Below the pieces are notes generated by a model. It searched no databases and was not told the DNA's origin. It worked only from the letters and a program-made list of their open reading frames with translations. From Pseudomonas borbori (GTDB lineage Bacteria > Pseudomonadota > Gammaproteobacteria > Pseudomonadales > Pseudomonadaceae), in the NCBI RefSeq assembly GCF_900115555.1, contig NZ_FOWX01000012.1:62001-126000 (forward strand): a stretch of DNA of 64,000 bases, given 5' to 3'. How positions within the stretch are numbered: the stretch's first letter is position 1; each line of letters starts with the position of its first letter. Of this stretch, positions 52,129 through 61,570 are shown piece after piece. The position numbers and the translations under genes were made by a program.

Positions 52129-53007
52129 TCAGCCGCACTGCAGGAGGAAGTTGCTGACCCGCTCGGCCGTATCTCGCGGCTGTTCCTGCATGAAGCAGTG
52201 CCCGCCCTCCACCACCTGGGCGTGAATATGCGGATTGCCGGCACACCAGCGCGCCACCGACTTGGCGACGAAGGGGTAGCTGTGCTGGCCGTAGAGCACC
52301 TGGGTCGGCGTCGTCACCTTGGCCAGCGACGGCCACAAGCGCCTGGGATAGGAGCCGAAGATCTCCGCCTCGCGGCTCGGCCGGCACTTCAACTCGACGC
52401 CCGCCTCGGTGTCCTTCAAGGCATGATTGATATAGGCGTCGAACGCGTCCTCACTCCAGCCGCGGAACATCCCGCGGCCATGCAGCGCGGCATGCGCCGC
52501 CACGCGATCCGGCCACTCGCGGCGACGCTTGCGCGCCTTGCTCGCCAGGGTATTGCGCTGACTCAGACCGACCACGTCGGACAGCGCCATCACGCCGATC
52601 ATCGCCGGAGTGAACAGCACCGGATCGAGCAGCGCCGCACGCTTGAACAGCTGCGGCTGCCGAGCCAGCATCAGGCTGCTCAAGACCCCGCCGAAACTGT
52701 GGCCGACGGCAAACAACGGCACCTCGGCAAAGTGCTTGCGACCCACGGCGAACGCCTCCAGGGCCAGCTCGGCGCTGCGGTTCCAGCCATGAAAACGGCC
52801 GCCATGATCGCTGTCGCCATGGCCCTGGACATCGCACAGCCAGAGGTCGAAATCCTCGGCCAGCCGTTGCAGCAAGGGCGTATAGACCCGCCCGCAATAA
52901 CCGTTGCCATGGAGGAAATGCAGCAGCGGCTTGCCCGAAGGCGGCGAATGCCAGCCGCGCAAGGTGAACCCGGCGGAACAGGCGTGGGACCAGGATTCGA
53001 GGTACAT
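52129..53007 (-). CDS. Alpha/beta hydrolase
   Basis: A 292-residue alpha/beta-hydrolase. Oxyanion region FLHGNGYCGRVYTPLL, the nucleophile elbow VGHSFGGVLSSLML (Ser at about 100), and the catalytic His in VVEGGHCFMQEQP. The open frame continues upstream without a stop to 53487, but the conserved protein begins near MYLESWSHACSAGF (53007), so I set the start there; its RBS is weak. The frame upstream holds a fragment of a different hydrolase. Substrate unknown. Confidence 0.82.
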   Translation of the reverse strand: MYLESWSHACSAGFTLRGWHSPPSGKPLLHFLHGNGYCGRVYTPLLQRLAEDFDLWLCDVQGHGDSDHGGRFHGWNRSAELALEAFAVGRKHFAEVPLFAVGHSFGGVLSSLMLARQPQLFKRAALLDPVLFTPAMIGVMALSDVVGLSQRNTLASKARKRRREWPDRVAAHAALHGRGMFRGWSEDAFDAYINHALKDTEAGVELKCRPSREAEIFGSYPRRLWPSLAKVTTPTQVLYGQHSYPFVAKSVARWCAGNPHIHAQVVEGGHCFMQEQPRDTAERVSNFLLQCG

Positions 53008-53130
53008 GCGGCGGCTCACTGTCGGCTGGCCGGCCAGTTTACTGCCAGGAGCGACCCGGTGCCGAGCGCCGCACACACAAAAAAGAGGGCACCCCGAGAC
53101 GCCCCCAACGCTCAACTCCTGAATAAACCA

Positions 53131-53250
53131 CAACTCTCGGATAAAACGCTCGAGCAAGGCGTTCAAGCGCTCGGGTTGATCCAGCGGCGTGGCATGCCCA
53201 GAATCGGCCACCACAGCCAGCTCGGCATGGCGGGGCGGGGCGAGCGGCGC
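53131..53250 (-). pseudogene. C-terminal remnant of another alpha/beta hydrolase
   Basis: On the minus strand, the stretch HAELAVVADSGHATPLDQPE followed by RLNALLERFIREL is the typical end of an alpha/beta hydrolase, with the catalytic-histidine context (DSGHATPLDQP). Its N-terminal part is missing, and the frame now runs on without a stop into the intact hydrolase downstream. The rest of the 53008-53359 gap shows no gene. Probably the leftover of a deleted paralogue. Confidence 0.45.
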
Positions 53251-53359
53251 TTGACGGAATCGGAATCCGGGTTTCACTTCAGTGCGTCCCGCCTGGGCAA
53301 CTCCCTCCAGGTTCAGGAAGACGAAACGGAAAAAACCAACAACAAGACGGAGCACTGCC

Positions 53360-54217
53360 ATGACTACTGTCACCCCGAGTGTCCGCTGGCTGGGCTTGCT
53401 CGCCCTGCTGGCCTGCCTGTTCGCGAGCCCGAGTTGGGCCGACTCGCCCTGCAGCGAGCGCAAGAAGACCTGGTTCCTGCCCGGCAAGATCAGCTGCAGT
53501 CATCAGTCAACCTGGATTGCCTCAGGCGCGCTGAGCAGCCGCCAGGTGATCTATCAGACGCCGGCCGGTACTCCACCCGCAGGCGGTTGGCCGGTGGCCA
53601 TCCTCTATCAGGGCTCGTTCTTCGCGCTGGACGATTTCGTCTATTACAGCAACGAGTGGCTGGGTAAGTTGTACAACGAGGGCAAGACGATCAAGACCCT
53701 GCTCGACCACGGCTACGCGGTAATCGCCCCGAGCGCCCCGGCCGACCTGTTCTGGCAGACCAATATCCCCGGCCTGTCGGGGGAGCTGTACCCAACCAGC
53801 ACGGACTTCACCTTTCTGAGCAACCTGTTCCAGGCCATCGACAACGGCCATTTCGGCCCGCTCAACGGCCAGCGCAAGTACGCCACCGGGATTTCCAGCG
53901 GCGGCTACAACAGCAGCCGCATGGCGGTGTCCTTCCCCGGCCAGTTCAAGGCCCTGGTGGTGCATTCCGGCTCCTACGCCAGCTGCAGCGGGCCGCTCTG
54001 CTCGGTGCCGGACAACCTGCCGGCCGATCACCCGCCGACCTACTTCATCCATGGCTTCGTCGACACGGTAGTGCCCTGGTGGAGCATGGATATGTACTAC
54101 GACCGCCTGCTCCAGCAGGGCATCGCCACCGGCCGCTACACCGAGCCCCTGGGCAACCACGAATGGTTCGACGCCTCGCCGGGCAAGGTGCTCGCCTGGT
54201 TCAACGCCCATCCCTGA
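53360..54217 (+). CDS. Extracellular mcl-poly(hydroxyalkanoate) depolymerase PhaZ-like
   Basis: A 285-residue secreted serine hydrolase. Signal peptide at about 1-27 (ends SPSWA). The lipase-like box is GISSGGYNSSRMAVSFPG (nucleophile Ser near residue 176), followed by HSGSYASC, an aspartate in GFVDTVVPWW and the histidine in LGNHEWFD. The GISSG box and flanks are those I remember from the extracellular medium-chain-length PHA depolymerase of P. fluorescens GK13. It would break poly(3-hydroxyoctanoate)-type polymer outside the cell. GACGGAG precedes the ATG at 53360. Confidence 0.8.
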   Translation: MTTVTPSVRWLGLLALLACLFASPSWADSPCSERKKTWFLPGKISCSHQSTWIASGALSSRQVIYQTPAGTPPAGGWPVAILYQGSFFALDDFVYYSNEWLGKLYNEGKTIKTLLDHGYAVIAPSAPADLFWQTNIPGLSGELYPTSTDFTFLSNLFQAIDNGHFGPLNGQRKYATGISSGGYNSSRMAVSFPGQFKALVVHSGSYASCSGPLCSVPDNLPADHPPTYFIHGFVDTVVPWWSMDMYYDRLLQQGIATGRYTEPLGNHEWFDASPGKVLAWFNAHP

Positions 54218-54242
54218 GCAAGCGGATCGGCAAGGCTGGCTG

Positions 54243-55208
54243 CTAGATCCGGCAGGCGGCCATGCCCTGCCGCAGCGACTCGACCACCTGGGGCTGATCG
54301 AAGATCAGTTCCAGCCGCGAGTCCTTGCGCCACTCGCTGTTCTGCCAGTGCAAAGGCTGGCCATCCAGGGCATTGGCCGCGAGCCAGCCGGCGTTGGTCT
54401 GCAGCACCAGCTTGGCGCGGCGCCAGGGCAAGCCGGCGAGCCACTGCTGCACCCGCATCAGTTCGAAACACTGGCTCGGGTGCCAGCGCCAGCCGATGCT
54501 CCAGCCTTCGGGCTGGGCCTGAATCTGGCAGATCGGCTCGGCAGGCGTGCGCCAGATCTGCGGCAGGGCTGCGGCGGCGCTGCTGGGCAGATCGTCCAGA
54601 TCGGGCCCCGCCTCGGCACGGGCGGCAAAACCGGGCAGCTGCGCCAGCGTCAGTGCGCCCTGGCTGGTCCACAATAACGGACGCGTCGGCAGTTGCGCCT
54701 GAATCCGCGCCTTCGCCCCATCGTCCAGCGTCTCGGCCTTGTTCAGCAGCAGCAAGCCGGCGCTGCCCAGGGTGGCCTGCAGGCTGTCGGGCAAGCCTGC
54801 GCCGAGGGCCAGGGCCGCGGCATCCAGCACCAGCACCGGGTCCTGTACGGCCAGCACGCCGGCCCAGGGCGGCTCGCCCAGTTGCGCCAATAGTTGCAGC
54901 GGATGGCCCAGGCCGGACGGTTCGATCAGCAGGCGATCCGGCCTGGCCTTGCGCAGCAGCCGGCTCAAGCCGACCTGAAAGGGCACGCCATTGACGCAGC
55001 ACAGACAACCGCCGGCCACCTCGCCCATGGCCACGCCGTCGGCGTCGCTGGTCAGCAGGGCGGCGTCCAGGCCGATCTGGCCGAACTCGTTGATCAGCAC
55101 CGCCCAGCGTTCGTCGGCCGGGCGCTGGGCCAGCAGGTGGCGGATCAGGCTGGTCTTGCCGGCGCCCAAGGGGCCGGCGATCAGGTGGGTGGGGATATTC
55201 TTCAGCAT
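54243..55208 (-). CDS. CobW/COG0523-family metal GTPase (first copy)
   Basis: A 321-residue G3E GTPase. Walker A GPLGAGKTSLIRHLL (about 12-26), NEFGQIGLD, the metal-binding GGCLCCVNG (CxCC, about 67-75), and LNKAETLDD as the guanine-specificity motif. Members deliver or allocate zinc or other metals. ATG at 55208. Together with the second copy at 56383-57591 it flanks the zinc-stress gene block; this one is shorter and divergent in sequence. I saw no Zur box in the 153 bases upstream. Confidence 0.87.
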   Translation of the reverse strand: MLKNIPTHLIAGPLGAGKTSLIRHLLAQRPADERWAVLINEFGQIGLDAALLTSDADGVAMGEVAGGCLCCVNGVPFQVGLSRLLRKARPDRLLIEPSGLGHPLQLLAQLGEPPWAGVLAVQDPVLVLDAAALALGAGLPDSLQATLGSAGLLLLNKAETLDDGAKARIQAQLPTRPLLWTSQGALTLAQLPGFAARAEAGPDLDDLPSSAAAALPQIWRTPAEPICQIQAQPEGWSIGWRWHPSQCFELMRVQQWLAGLPWRRAKLVLQTNAGWLAANALDGQPLHWQNSEWRKDSRLELIFDQPQVVESLRQGMAACRI

Positions 55209-55361
55209 GGGCCTATGGTGCAGGTTTGCCTGCCGGGAGAGAACCCCGAGCAGGGCGCAGACTGAATAAAAGCCGCATGCTAGAGTCGGCAGACTGTTTT
55301 ATTGGCCATGTAACCGCTCCTACAGAATCCGGCCATTGCCTGTTTATCGAGGTGTTTAACG

Positions 55362-55715
55362 ATGCGTGTGGTTCTGCTGCTTGGCTTGTACCTGTTATCC
55401 GGCCTGGCCTGGGGCGAGGCCTGCGTGGTGCATAGCCAGGCCGAGCGCCTGGACGTCAAGGTCTGCCAGCAGAACCGCAGCATCCCGCCCAACCTGTTTC
55501 GCAGCGGCTTCTGCCAGCCGCAACTGCAGGGCCAGAAGGTCGAAGTCGCCTTCGTCGAGCAATGCCCGCTCGGCGCCTACGGCGTCTGTCGCAACGCCCG
55601 GGTCGGCGGCACGCCCTATCAGCAGGACATTCACTACTATGGCGTGGCCAGCGACGCCGCCTACCTCAAGCCGTTCTGCGAACGGCAGAGTAGAGGCGTG
55701 TGGATGGCGCGCTGA
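55362..55715 (+). CDS. Small secreted cysteine-rich hypothetical protein
   Basis: A 117-residue protein with a signal peptide (about 1-18, ending LAWG). The mature part has six cysteines (ACVV, KVCQ, GFCQ, EQCP, GVCRN, PFCE), probably in disulfides. I do not recognise the family; I recall a hypothetical gene in the same place in P. aeruginosa. Divergent from the first CobW gene and convergent with the broken DUF1826 gene. Function unknown. Confidence 0.72.
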   Translation: MRVVLLLGLYLLSGLAWGEACVVHSQAERLDVKVCQQNRSIPPNLFRSGFCQPQLQGQKVEVAFVEQCPLGAYGVCRNARVGGTPYQQDIHYYGVASDAAYLKPFCERQSRGVWMAR

Positions 55716-55737
55716 CAACTCGGCTGCCCCCTCGCCA

Positions 55738-56382
55738 TCACGCCAACCAATCCAGGGTCAGCAACAGGCGTCGCGCGCCTGGTGGCGGTTGCGGCGAGCG
55801 GTGAATCAGCCCGCCACCCTCGTTACCGATCCATTTCTCGCCCTTGGCCAGCAGCACATGGCCGGCCGCGACGCGTTCGATCCGGGCCTCATCCGCGGGC
55901 TCTGCTGCCGGGTCGCCGAGGCGCTGACGCGCCATCACGCCCTCGCGCAGCCACTGGCTGCCGACCCCGGCATAGCTGCTGATCAGGCGTAGCGGCACAT
56001 GGTCGACGTGAAAGCGCGGGCACATGGCCTTGTCCAGCACGCGCAGGCGCAGGCCGATGCGCCTGGCGTCGAGCAGGCAGGCGAAGGCACTGACCAGCCA
56101 GGCCACATCGGCGACAAAGGCCGCGTGGCCGGGCAACCCGCCATAGCCCTGGAGCAGGTCGCCAAGATCCACCGGGCTCTCCGCGTGCGCCAACTCCAGC
56201 ACCCTGGACTCGGCCAGCGGTTCCCCCCCGGGCCAGTAACTGCTCGGCGAACGCATCGATCGCTGGCGGCAACTGGCGTTGCCAGAGGGCCAGATTGACC
56301 TCATCACGCAACACCTCGCCGAGCACCTCGATCTGCCCACCAACGACCTGCTGCAACGGCTGCCGCATTATTGGCGCAAGCA

Positions 56383-56383
<1 letters not shown>
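55738..56383 (-). pseudogene. DUF1826 protein gene broken by a one-base frameshift
   Basis: The 5' part (from the ATG at 56383) encodes LRDEVNLALWQRQLPPAIDA and AFAEQLLARG, then loses frame in a run of seven C on the plus strand (56223-56229). The remainder of the protein continues in the next frame: GEPLAESRVLELAHAESPVD, DVAWLVSAFACLLDARRIGL, CPRFHVDHVPLRLISSYAG, to the stop at 55738. Removing one base of the run restores a single frame of about 214 residues. DUF1826 genes are known companions of COG0523 GTPases under Zur. The start overlaps the stop of the upstream CobW gene (TGATG). It may be a real mutation or a sequencing error. Confidence 0.82.
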
Positions 56384-57591
<1,208 letters not shown>

Positions 57592-57605
57592 TGCGTTGAT
57601 CTCCA

Positions 57606-58031
57606 TCATTGTTCAGCGTGGCGCAGATGCTTTTCGCGTTGTTCCTGGCGTTCCTTGGCTTCGACGCACAGGCTGGCGGTTGGCCGCAGCAGCAGGCGCT
57701 TGAGGCCGATGGCCTCGCCGGTTTCCCGGCACCAGCCGTATTCGCCGCGGGCCAGGCGATCCAGGGCCTCGTCGATCTTGTCGAGCAGCTTCTTTTCCCG
57801 CTCCAGCTGGCGCAGTTGCCACTGCCGCTGTTCTTCGGCGCTGCCGATATCGGCCGGGTCGCTGCTGGTTTCGCGCTCGCGCAGGGTCTCGAACTCCTCG
57901 GCGATGCGCGCCTGCAGGTCACTGCGCTGGCCCAGCAGCAGCTCGCGGAAAAATCGCTGCTGGGCATCGTTCATATAGTCATCGGCCGGCTGGGCAAGCA
58001 GCTCGGCTTGGGTAAGCAAGGTCAAGGTCAT
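57606..58031 (-). CDS. dksA2: DksA2, zinc-independent DksA paralogue
   Basis: A 141-residue DksA/TraR protein that acts with ppGpp on RNA polymerase. The coiled coil (about 30-100) carries [20 protein letters not shown]. In the globular part the four-cysteine zinc finger is reduced to [20 protein letters not shown] then LCVEAK, leaving two cysteines with Thr and Ala in the other positions. This is the mark of DksA2, which replaces DksA when zinc is scarce. Its ATG lies 31 bases from the Zur-like box. Confidence 0.95.
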   Translation of the reverse strand: MTLTLLTQAELLAQPADDYMNDAQQRFFRELLLGQRSDLQARIAEEFETLRERETSSDPADIGSAEEQRQWQLRQLEREKKLLDKIDEALDRLARGEYGWCRETGEAIGLKRLLLRPTASLCVEAKERQEQREKHLRHAEQ

Positions 58032-58061
58032 GATTCAAATTCACTGGAGTGGCGCTTTAAT

Positions 58062-58076
58062 TGTTATAACATAACA
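58062..58076. promoter_or_regulatory. Zur-like box between dksA2 and folE2
   Basis: TGTTATAACATAACA is a perfect inverted repeat TGTTAT-N3-ATAACA within an A/T-rich stretch. It matches the proteobacterial Zur consensus (GTTATAnnATAAC core). It lies between the divergent starts of dksA2 (58031) and folE2 (58108), so one repressor could close both arms when zinc is plentiful. Confidence 0.9.
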
Positions 58077-58107
58077 TTTATCGCCTCAGTCACCCCCTGG
58101 ATTTCTG

Positions 58108-59004
58108 ATGAACGCCCTGACTTTGCCGGATATCGCCGCCCAAGCGACTCTCTACCAACAAACCCTGGACTGGGTCGGCATGGGCGAAATCGCCCTGCCG
58201 CTGCTGTTTGCCGGGCAACGGATCAACGCCCGCGCCGATGCCGGGGTCAGCCTGGATGACGGCGGCGCGCGCGGCATCCATATGTCGCGCCTGTACCTGG
58301 CCCTGCAGGTCCTGGAGACCGACAACCTCAGTCCGCCGCTGTTGCGCCAACTGCTGGGCGAGTTTCTCGACAGCCATAAAGGCCTGTCGCGACAGGCCCA
58401 TATCAGCCTGCGCGGTGAGGCCTTGCTCAGCCGACCGGCTCTGGTCAGCCCGCTATCGGGCTGGAAGGCCTACCCCTTCGAAGTGCGTGCACGCCAGGAT
58501 TCATGGGGGTTCCACGTGGAACTGCAGGCTCAGCTCGACTATTCCTCGACCTGCCCCTGCTCCGCCGCCCTGGCCCGTCAGCTGATCCAGCAGCGCTTTA
58601 TCGAGGACTTCGCCGACCAGTCCCTCGAGCATCAGCAACTGCTGACCTGGCTCGGCTCGACCCAGGGTATTCTGGCCACGCCGCATAGCCAGCGCAGCAC
58701 CGCCACCCTGCAGGTGCGCCTGAGCCCGCAGGCCGATGAACTGCCCTTGATCGAGCTGATCGACCGCGCCGAGCAGGCCCTCGGCACTGCGGTGCAGACC
58801 GCGGTCAAGCGCGCCGACGAGCAGGCCTTCGCCCTGGCCAACGGGCAGAACCTGATGTTCTGCGAAGACGCCGCGCGGCGCCTGCACAGCGCCCTGTTGC
58901 TGCAGCCCGGGCTGAGCGCCTTCCACCTGCGCGTGGTCCATGCGGAAAGCCTGCACGCCCACGATGCCGTGGCCACCAGCAGCTGGAACTGGAGCCCGGC
59001 ATGA
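58108..59004 (+). CDS. folE2: GTP cyclohydrolase FolE2 (type IB)
   Basis: Makes dihydroneopterin triphosphate for folate synthesis without the zinc demand of FolE. 298 residues. Family features: GMGEIALPLLF near the N-terminus, SLRGEALLSRPALVSPLSGW, and the metal-site LDYSSTCPCSAALARQL with its conserved cysteine. Starts at ATG 58108, 31 bases from the Zur-like box. The znuC-like gene overlaps its end by four bases (ATGA), so folE2 heads a plus-strand operon reaching at least to pyrC2. Confidence 0.96.
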   Translation: MNALTLPDIAAQATLYQQTLDWVGMGEIALPLLFAGQRINARADAGVSLDDGGARGIHMSRLYLALQVLETDNLSPPLLRQLLGEFLDSHKGLSRQAHISLRGEALLSRPALVSPLSGWKAYPFEVRARQDSWGFHVELQAQLDYSSTCPCSAALARQLIQQRFIEDFADQSLEHQQLLTWLGSTQGILATPHSQRSTATLQVRLSPQADELPLIELIDRAEQALGTAVQTAVKRADEQAFALANGQNLMFCEDAARRLHSALLLQPGLSAFHLRVVHAESLHAHDAVATSSWNWSPA

Positions 59005-59672
59005 TCCGCTGCCAGCACCTGCAATGGGGGCCGAGCGGCCAGCCGCTGACCCCGCCGCTGGATCTGCAACTGCCCAGCGGCAGCCTGACCGGGCTGATCG
59101 GCAGCAACGGTTGCGGCAAGAGCAGCCTGCTCAAGGTGATCGCCGGGCTGCAACAACCGCTACGCGGACGCCTCGAACTGGGCGTGCCGCGCCTCGGCGG
59201 CGTGGCCTATCTGGTGCAGCAGCAGGCCCTAGACCGGCAATTCCCGATCAGCCTGCAGAGCCTGGTCAGCGCCGGCTTCTGGCGCAGCCCACTGAACCGC
59301 CGCGAACGCCAGGCGCGCCTGTGCCAGGTACTGGACGATTGGGGCCTGTACGGTTTGCAGCGACAGTCGCTGCAGGCGCTCTCCGGCGGCGAACTGCAGC
59401 GCGCGCTGCTGGCCCGCCTGAGCCTGACCGAGGCCCGGGTGTTGCTGCTGGATGAGCCCGAAGCCGCCCTGGACGATCACGGCCAGGCCCTGCTCTGGCA
59501 GCATATCCAGCGCTGGCAAGCGGAGGGCCGCACCCAGCTGCTGGTCAGCCATGACCTCGCCAGCCTCGGCCGGCGCCTGGACCACCCCCTGCAAGTGTCG
59601 CGCAGCGGTTGCCGCTTCGCGCCGATCCGCCAGCTGATCGGCCAGCGCCCGCCCTTGGAACAGGTGGCCTAG
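59001..59672 (+). CDS. Metal ABC transporter ATP-binding protein (ZnuC-like)
   Basis: A 223-residue ATPase with Walker A GSNGCGKSSLLKVIA (about 35-49), signature LSGGELQRALLARL, Walker B VLLLDEPEAALDD and SHDLASLG as H-loop. Similar to ATPases of zinc and manganese importers. Starts with ATG overlapping the folE2 stop. Given the zinc-starvation context it is most likely part of an auxiliary zinc importer beside the normal ZnuABC. Confidence 0.9.
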   Translation: MIRCQHLQWGPSGQPLTPPLDLQLPSGSLTGLIGSNGCGKSSLLKVIAGLQQPLRGRLELGVPRLGGVAYLVQQQALDRQFPISLQSLVSAGFWRSPLNRRERQARLCQVLDDWGLYGLQRQSLQALSGGELQRALLARLSLTEARVLLLDEPEAALDDHGQALLWQHIQRWQAEGRTQLLVSHDLASLGRRLDHPLQVSRSGCRFAPIRQLIGQRPPLEQVA

Positions 59673-59673
59673 G

Positions 59674-60528
59674 GTGGAACTGCTGTGGACACCCTTCGTC
59701 GAATTCGCCTTCATGCGCCGCGCCTTGCTCGGCGGCGTGGTGCTGGCGCTGAGCGCCGCGCCGCTGGGGGTATTTCTGATCCTGCGCCGCCTGAGCCTGA
59801 TCGGCGATGCCATCGCCCACGGCATCCTGCCCGGAGCCGCCATCGGCTTCTGGCTGTTCGGGTTGAGCCTGCCGGCGCTGACCCTCGGCGGCCTGGTCGC
59901 CGGCCTGGGCATGGCCGGTCTGGCCGCCTGGATCACCCGCCACACCGGCCTGCGCGAGGATGCCAGCCTGGCGGCGATCTACCCGATTTCCCTGGCCAGC
60001 GGCGTACTGTTGCTGGGCCTGGCCGGTCGCAAACTCGATCTGCTGCACCTGCTGTTCGGCTCGGTGCTGGCCGTCGATCCGCACACGCTCAACGGCATGC
60101 TGCTGGTCTCGCTCGGCAGCCTGTTGGCCCTGGCGCTGATTTACCGTTGGTTGCTGCTCGACAGCCTCGACCCGCTGTTTCTCGCCAGCGTCAGCCGCTT
60201 CGGGCCGCTGGCCTACGGGCTGTTCCTGACCCTGGTGGTGCTCAACCTGGTGATCGGCTTCCAGGCCATAGGCGCACTGATGGTGGTCGGCCTGATGATG
60301 CTGCCGGCCGCCGCCGCGCGCTTCTGGAGCTGCCAGCTACCCAGCCTGCTGCTGCTCGCCGCACTGACCGGCGCGACCTGCGTCTGGCTCGGCCTGTTGC
60401 TGTCCTACTACGCCAACCTGCCCAGCGGGCCCTGCATCGTGTTGCTGGCCGGCCTGGCCTATGCCCTTTCCGTGCTGTTCGGCCCGCTCAACGGCCTGCT
60501 GCGCGCCCAACCCTTACATTCACCCTGA
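59674..60528 (+). CDS. Metal ABC transporter permease (ZnuB-like)
   Basis: A 284-residue ABC-3 family permease with eight to nine hydrophobic helices. The conserved GVFLILRRLSLIGDAIAHGI (about 29-48) and GALMVVGLMMLPAAAAR (about 208-224) stretches fit zinc/manganese permeases. Starts with GTG at 59674, one base past the previous stop, so it is translationally coupled to the ATPase. Confidence 0.92.
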   Translation: MELLWTPFVEFAFMRRALLGGVVLALSAAPLGVFLILRRLSLIGDAIAHGILPGAAIGFWLFGLSLPALTLGGLVAGLGMAGLAAWITRHTGLREDASLAAIYPISLASGVLLLGLAGRKLDLLHLLFGSVLAVDPHTLNGMLLVSLGSLLALALIYRWLLLDSLDPLFLASVSRFGPLAYGLFLTLVVLNLVIGFQAIGALMVVGLMMLPAAAARFWSCQLPSLLLLAALTGATCVWLGLLLSYYANLPSGPCIVLLAGLAYALSVLFGPLNGLLRAQPLHSP

Positions 60529-60538
60529 GGAAACACTC

Positions 60539-61411
60539 ATGCGCACTTTGGTCGCCCTGTTCACCCTGCTCGCCTCGTTATCGCTGTCAGCGGCGGAAAA
60601 GCTCCAGGTCATTACCAGTTTCAGTATTTTGGCCGACATTACTCTGCAAATCGGCGGTGATCGCATAGAACTACGCAACCTGGTTGGCGCCGACGCCGAC
60701 GCTCATGTCTATGCACCGAGCCCAGAGGACGCCAAGGCCGTGCAGGGCGCCGACCTGATCATCGCCAATGGCCTGGGCTTCGAGCCCTGGCTGGATCGGC
60801 TGATCGCCAGCAGCGAGGCCGCCGGCACGCGCATCGACGCCAGCGCCGGGGTGCTGCCGCTGATGCTCGATGAATACGGTCACCAGGTTGCCGACCCGCA
60901 TGCCTGGCAGAACCTGGCCAATGCCGAGATCTATGTGCAGAACATCGCCAAGGCCCTGAGCAAAGCTAACCCGGCCCACGCCGCCTACTACGGAGAACGA
61001 CGCGACGCCTACCTGACGCAAATCCGCGCCCTGCTCGGCGAAGCCAAGGCAGGCCTGGGTCAACTGCCGCAGGCCCAACGCAGCATCATCACCAGTCACG
61101 ACGCCTTCGCTTATCTGGGCCAGGCCTATGGCCTGAATTTCATCGCGCCCCAGGGGCTGTCCACCGAAGACGAGCCCTCGGCAGCCGAAGTGGCCGCCTT
61201 GATCCGACAGATCCGCGCCGACGGCGTGCGTGCGGTGTTCGTCGAAAATATCCGCGACCCGCGGCTGATCCAGCAGATCGCCGCGGAAGGCGGCGCCAAG
61301 GTCGGCGGCACCCTCTACTCCGATGCCCTGGCCAGCGCAGGCCCGGCCAGCAGCTACCTGGGCATGTTCAAGCACAACCTCGACACCCTGCTGGCGGCGC
61401 TCAAACCATGA
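60539..61411 (+). CDS. Metal ABC transporter binding protein (ZnuA-like, without His-rich loop)
   Basis: Periplasmic cluster A-I metal-binding protein, 290 residues with a signal peptide (about 1-19). Likely metal ligands: His in DADAHVYAPSPED, His in VADPHAWQNL, His in ITSHDAFAYLG, and Asp in LYSDALAS. The long His-rich loop seen in ZnuA proteins is absent, as in MntC or AztC-type proteins. Metal is inferred to be zinc from the Zur-like control; manganese remains possible. GAGGAAAC precedes the ATG; the stop overlaps the next ATG (ATGA). Confidence 0.92.
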   Translation: MRTLVALFTLLASLSLSAAEKLQVITSFSILADITLQIGGDRIELRNLVGADADAHVYAPSPEDAKAVQGADLIIANGLGFEPWLDRLIASSEAAGTRIDASAGVLPLMLDEYGHQVADPHAWQNLANAEIYVQNIAKALSKANPAHAAYYGERRDAYLTQIRALLGEAKAGLGQLPQAQRSIITSHDAFAYLGQAYGLNFIAPQGLSTEDEPSAAEVAALIRQIRADGVRAVFVENIRDPRLIQQIAAEGGAKVGGTLYSDALASAGPASSYLGMFKHNLDTLLAALKP

Positions 61412-61569
61412 ACCTGTGGCTGCAACTGGAGCACGCCGGACTGGGCGACAGTCGCCCGCTGAGCGAGGCGCTGGATGCCGTGCCCTGGAATGCCGACGGC
61501 CTGATCGCCGCCATCGCCCAGCAGCACGACAGCGGCGATCCGCGCCGACGAGGTCGACGAAACCGGTGA
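61408..61569 (+). pseudogene. Truncated phosphoribosyl-AMP cyclohydrolase paralogue (HisI2)
   Basis: A 53-codon frame that begins MNLWLQLEHAGLGDSRPLSE and continues ALDAVPWNADGLIAAIAQQH. The WNADGLIAAIAQ stretch is the N-terminal part of HisI, whose next residues should be a GEVLM-type strand and the metal-binding cysteines. Instead the frame enters PRRRGRRNR and stops. The bases after about 61543 instead encode, in another frame, the middle of a gamma-carbonic anhydrase. A deletion has thus removed the catalytic part. HisI2 copies are known in Zur-regulated clusters. Non-functional as it stands. Confidence 0.75.
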
Positions 61570-61570
61570 T

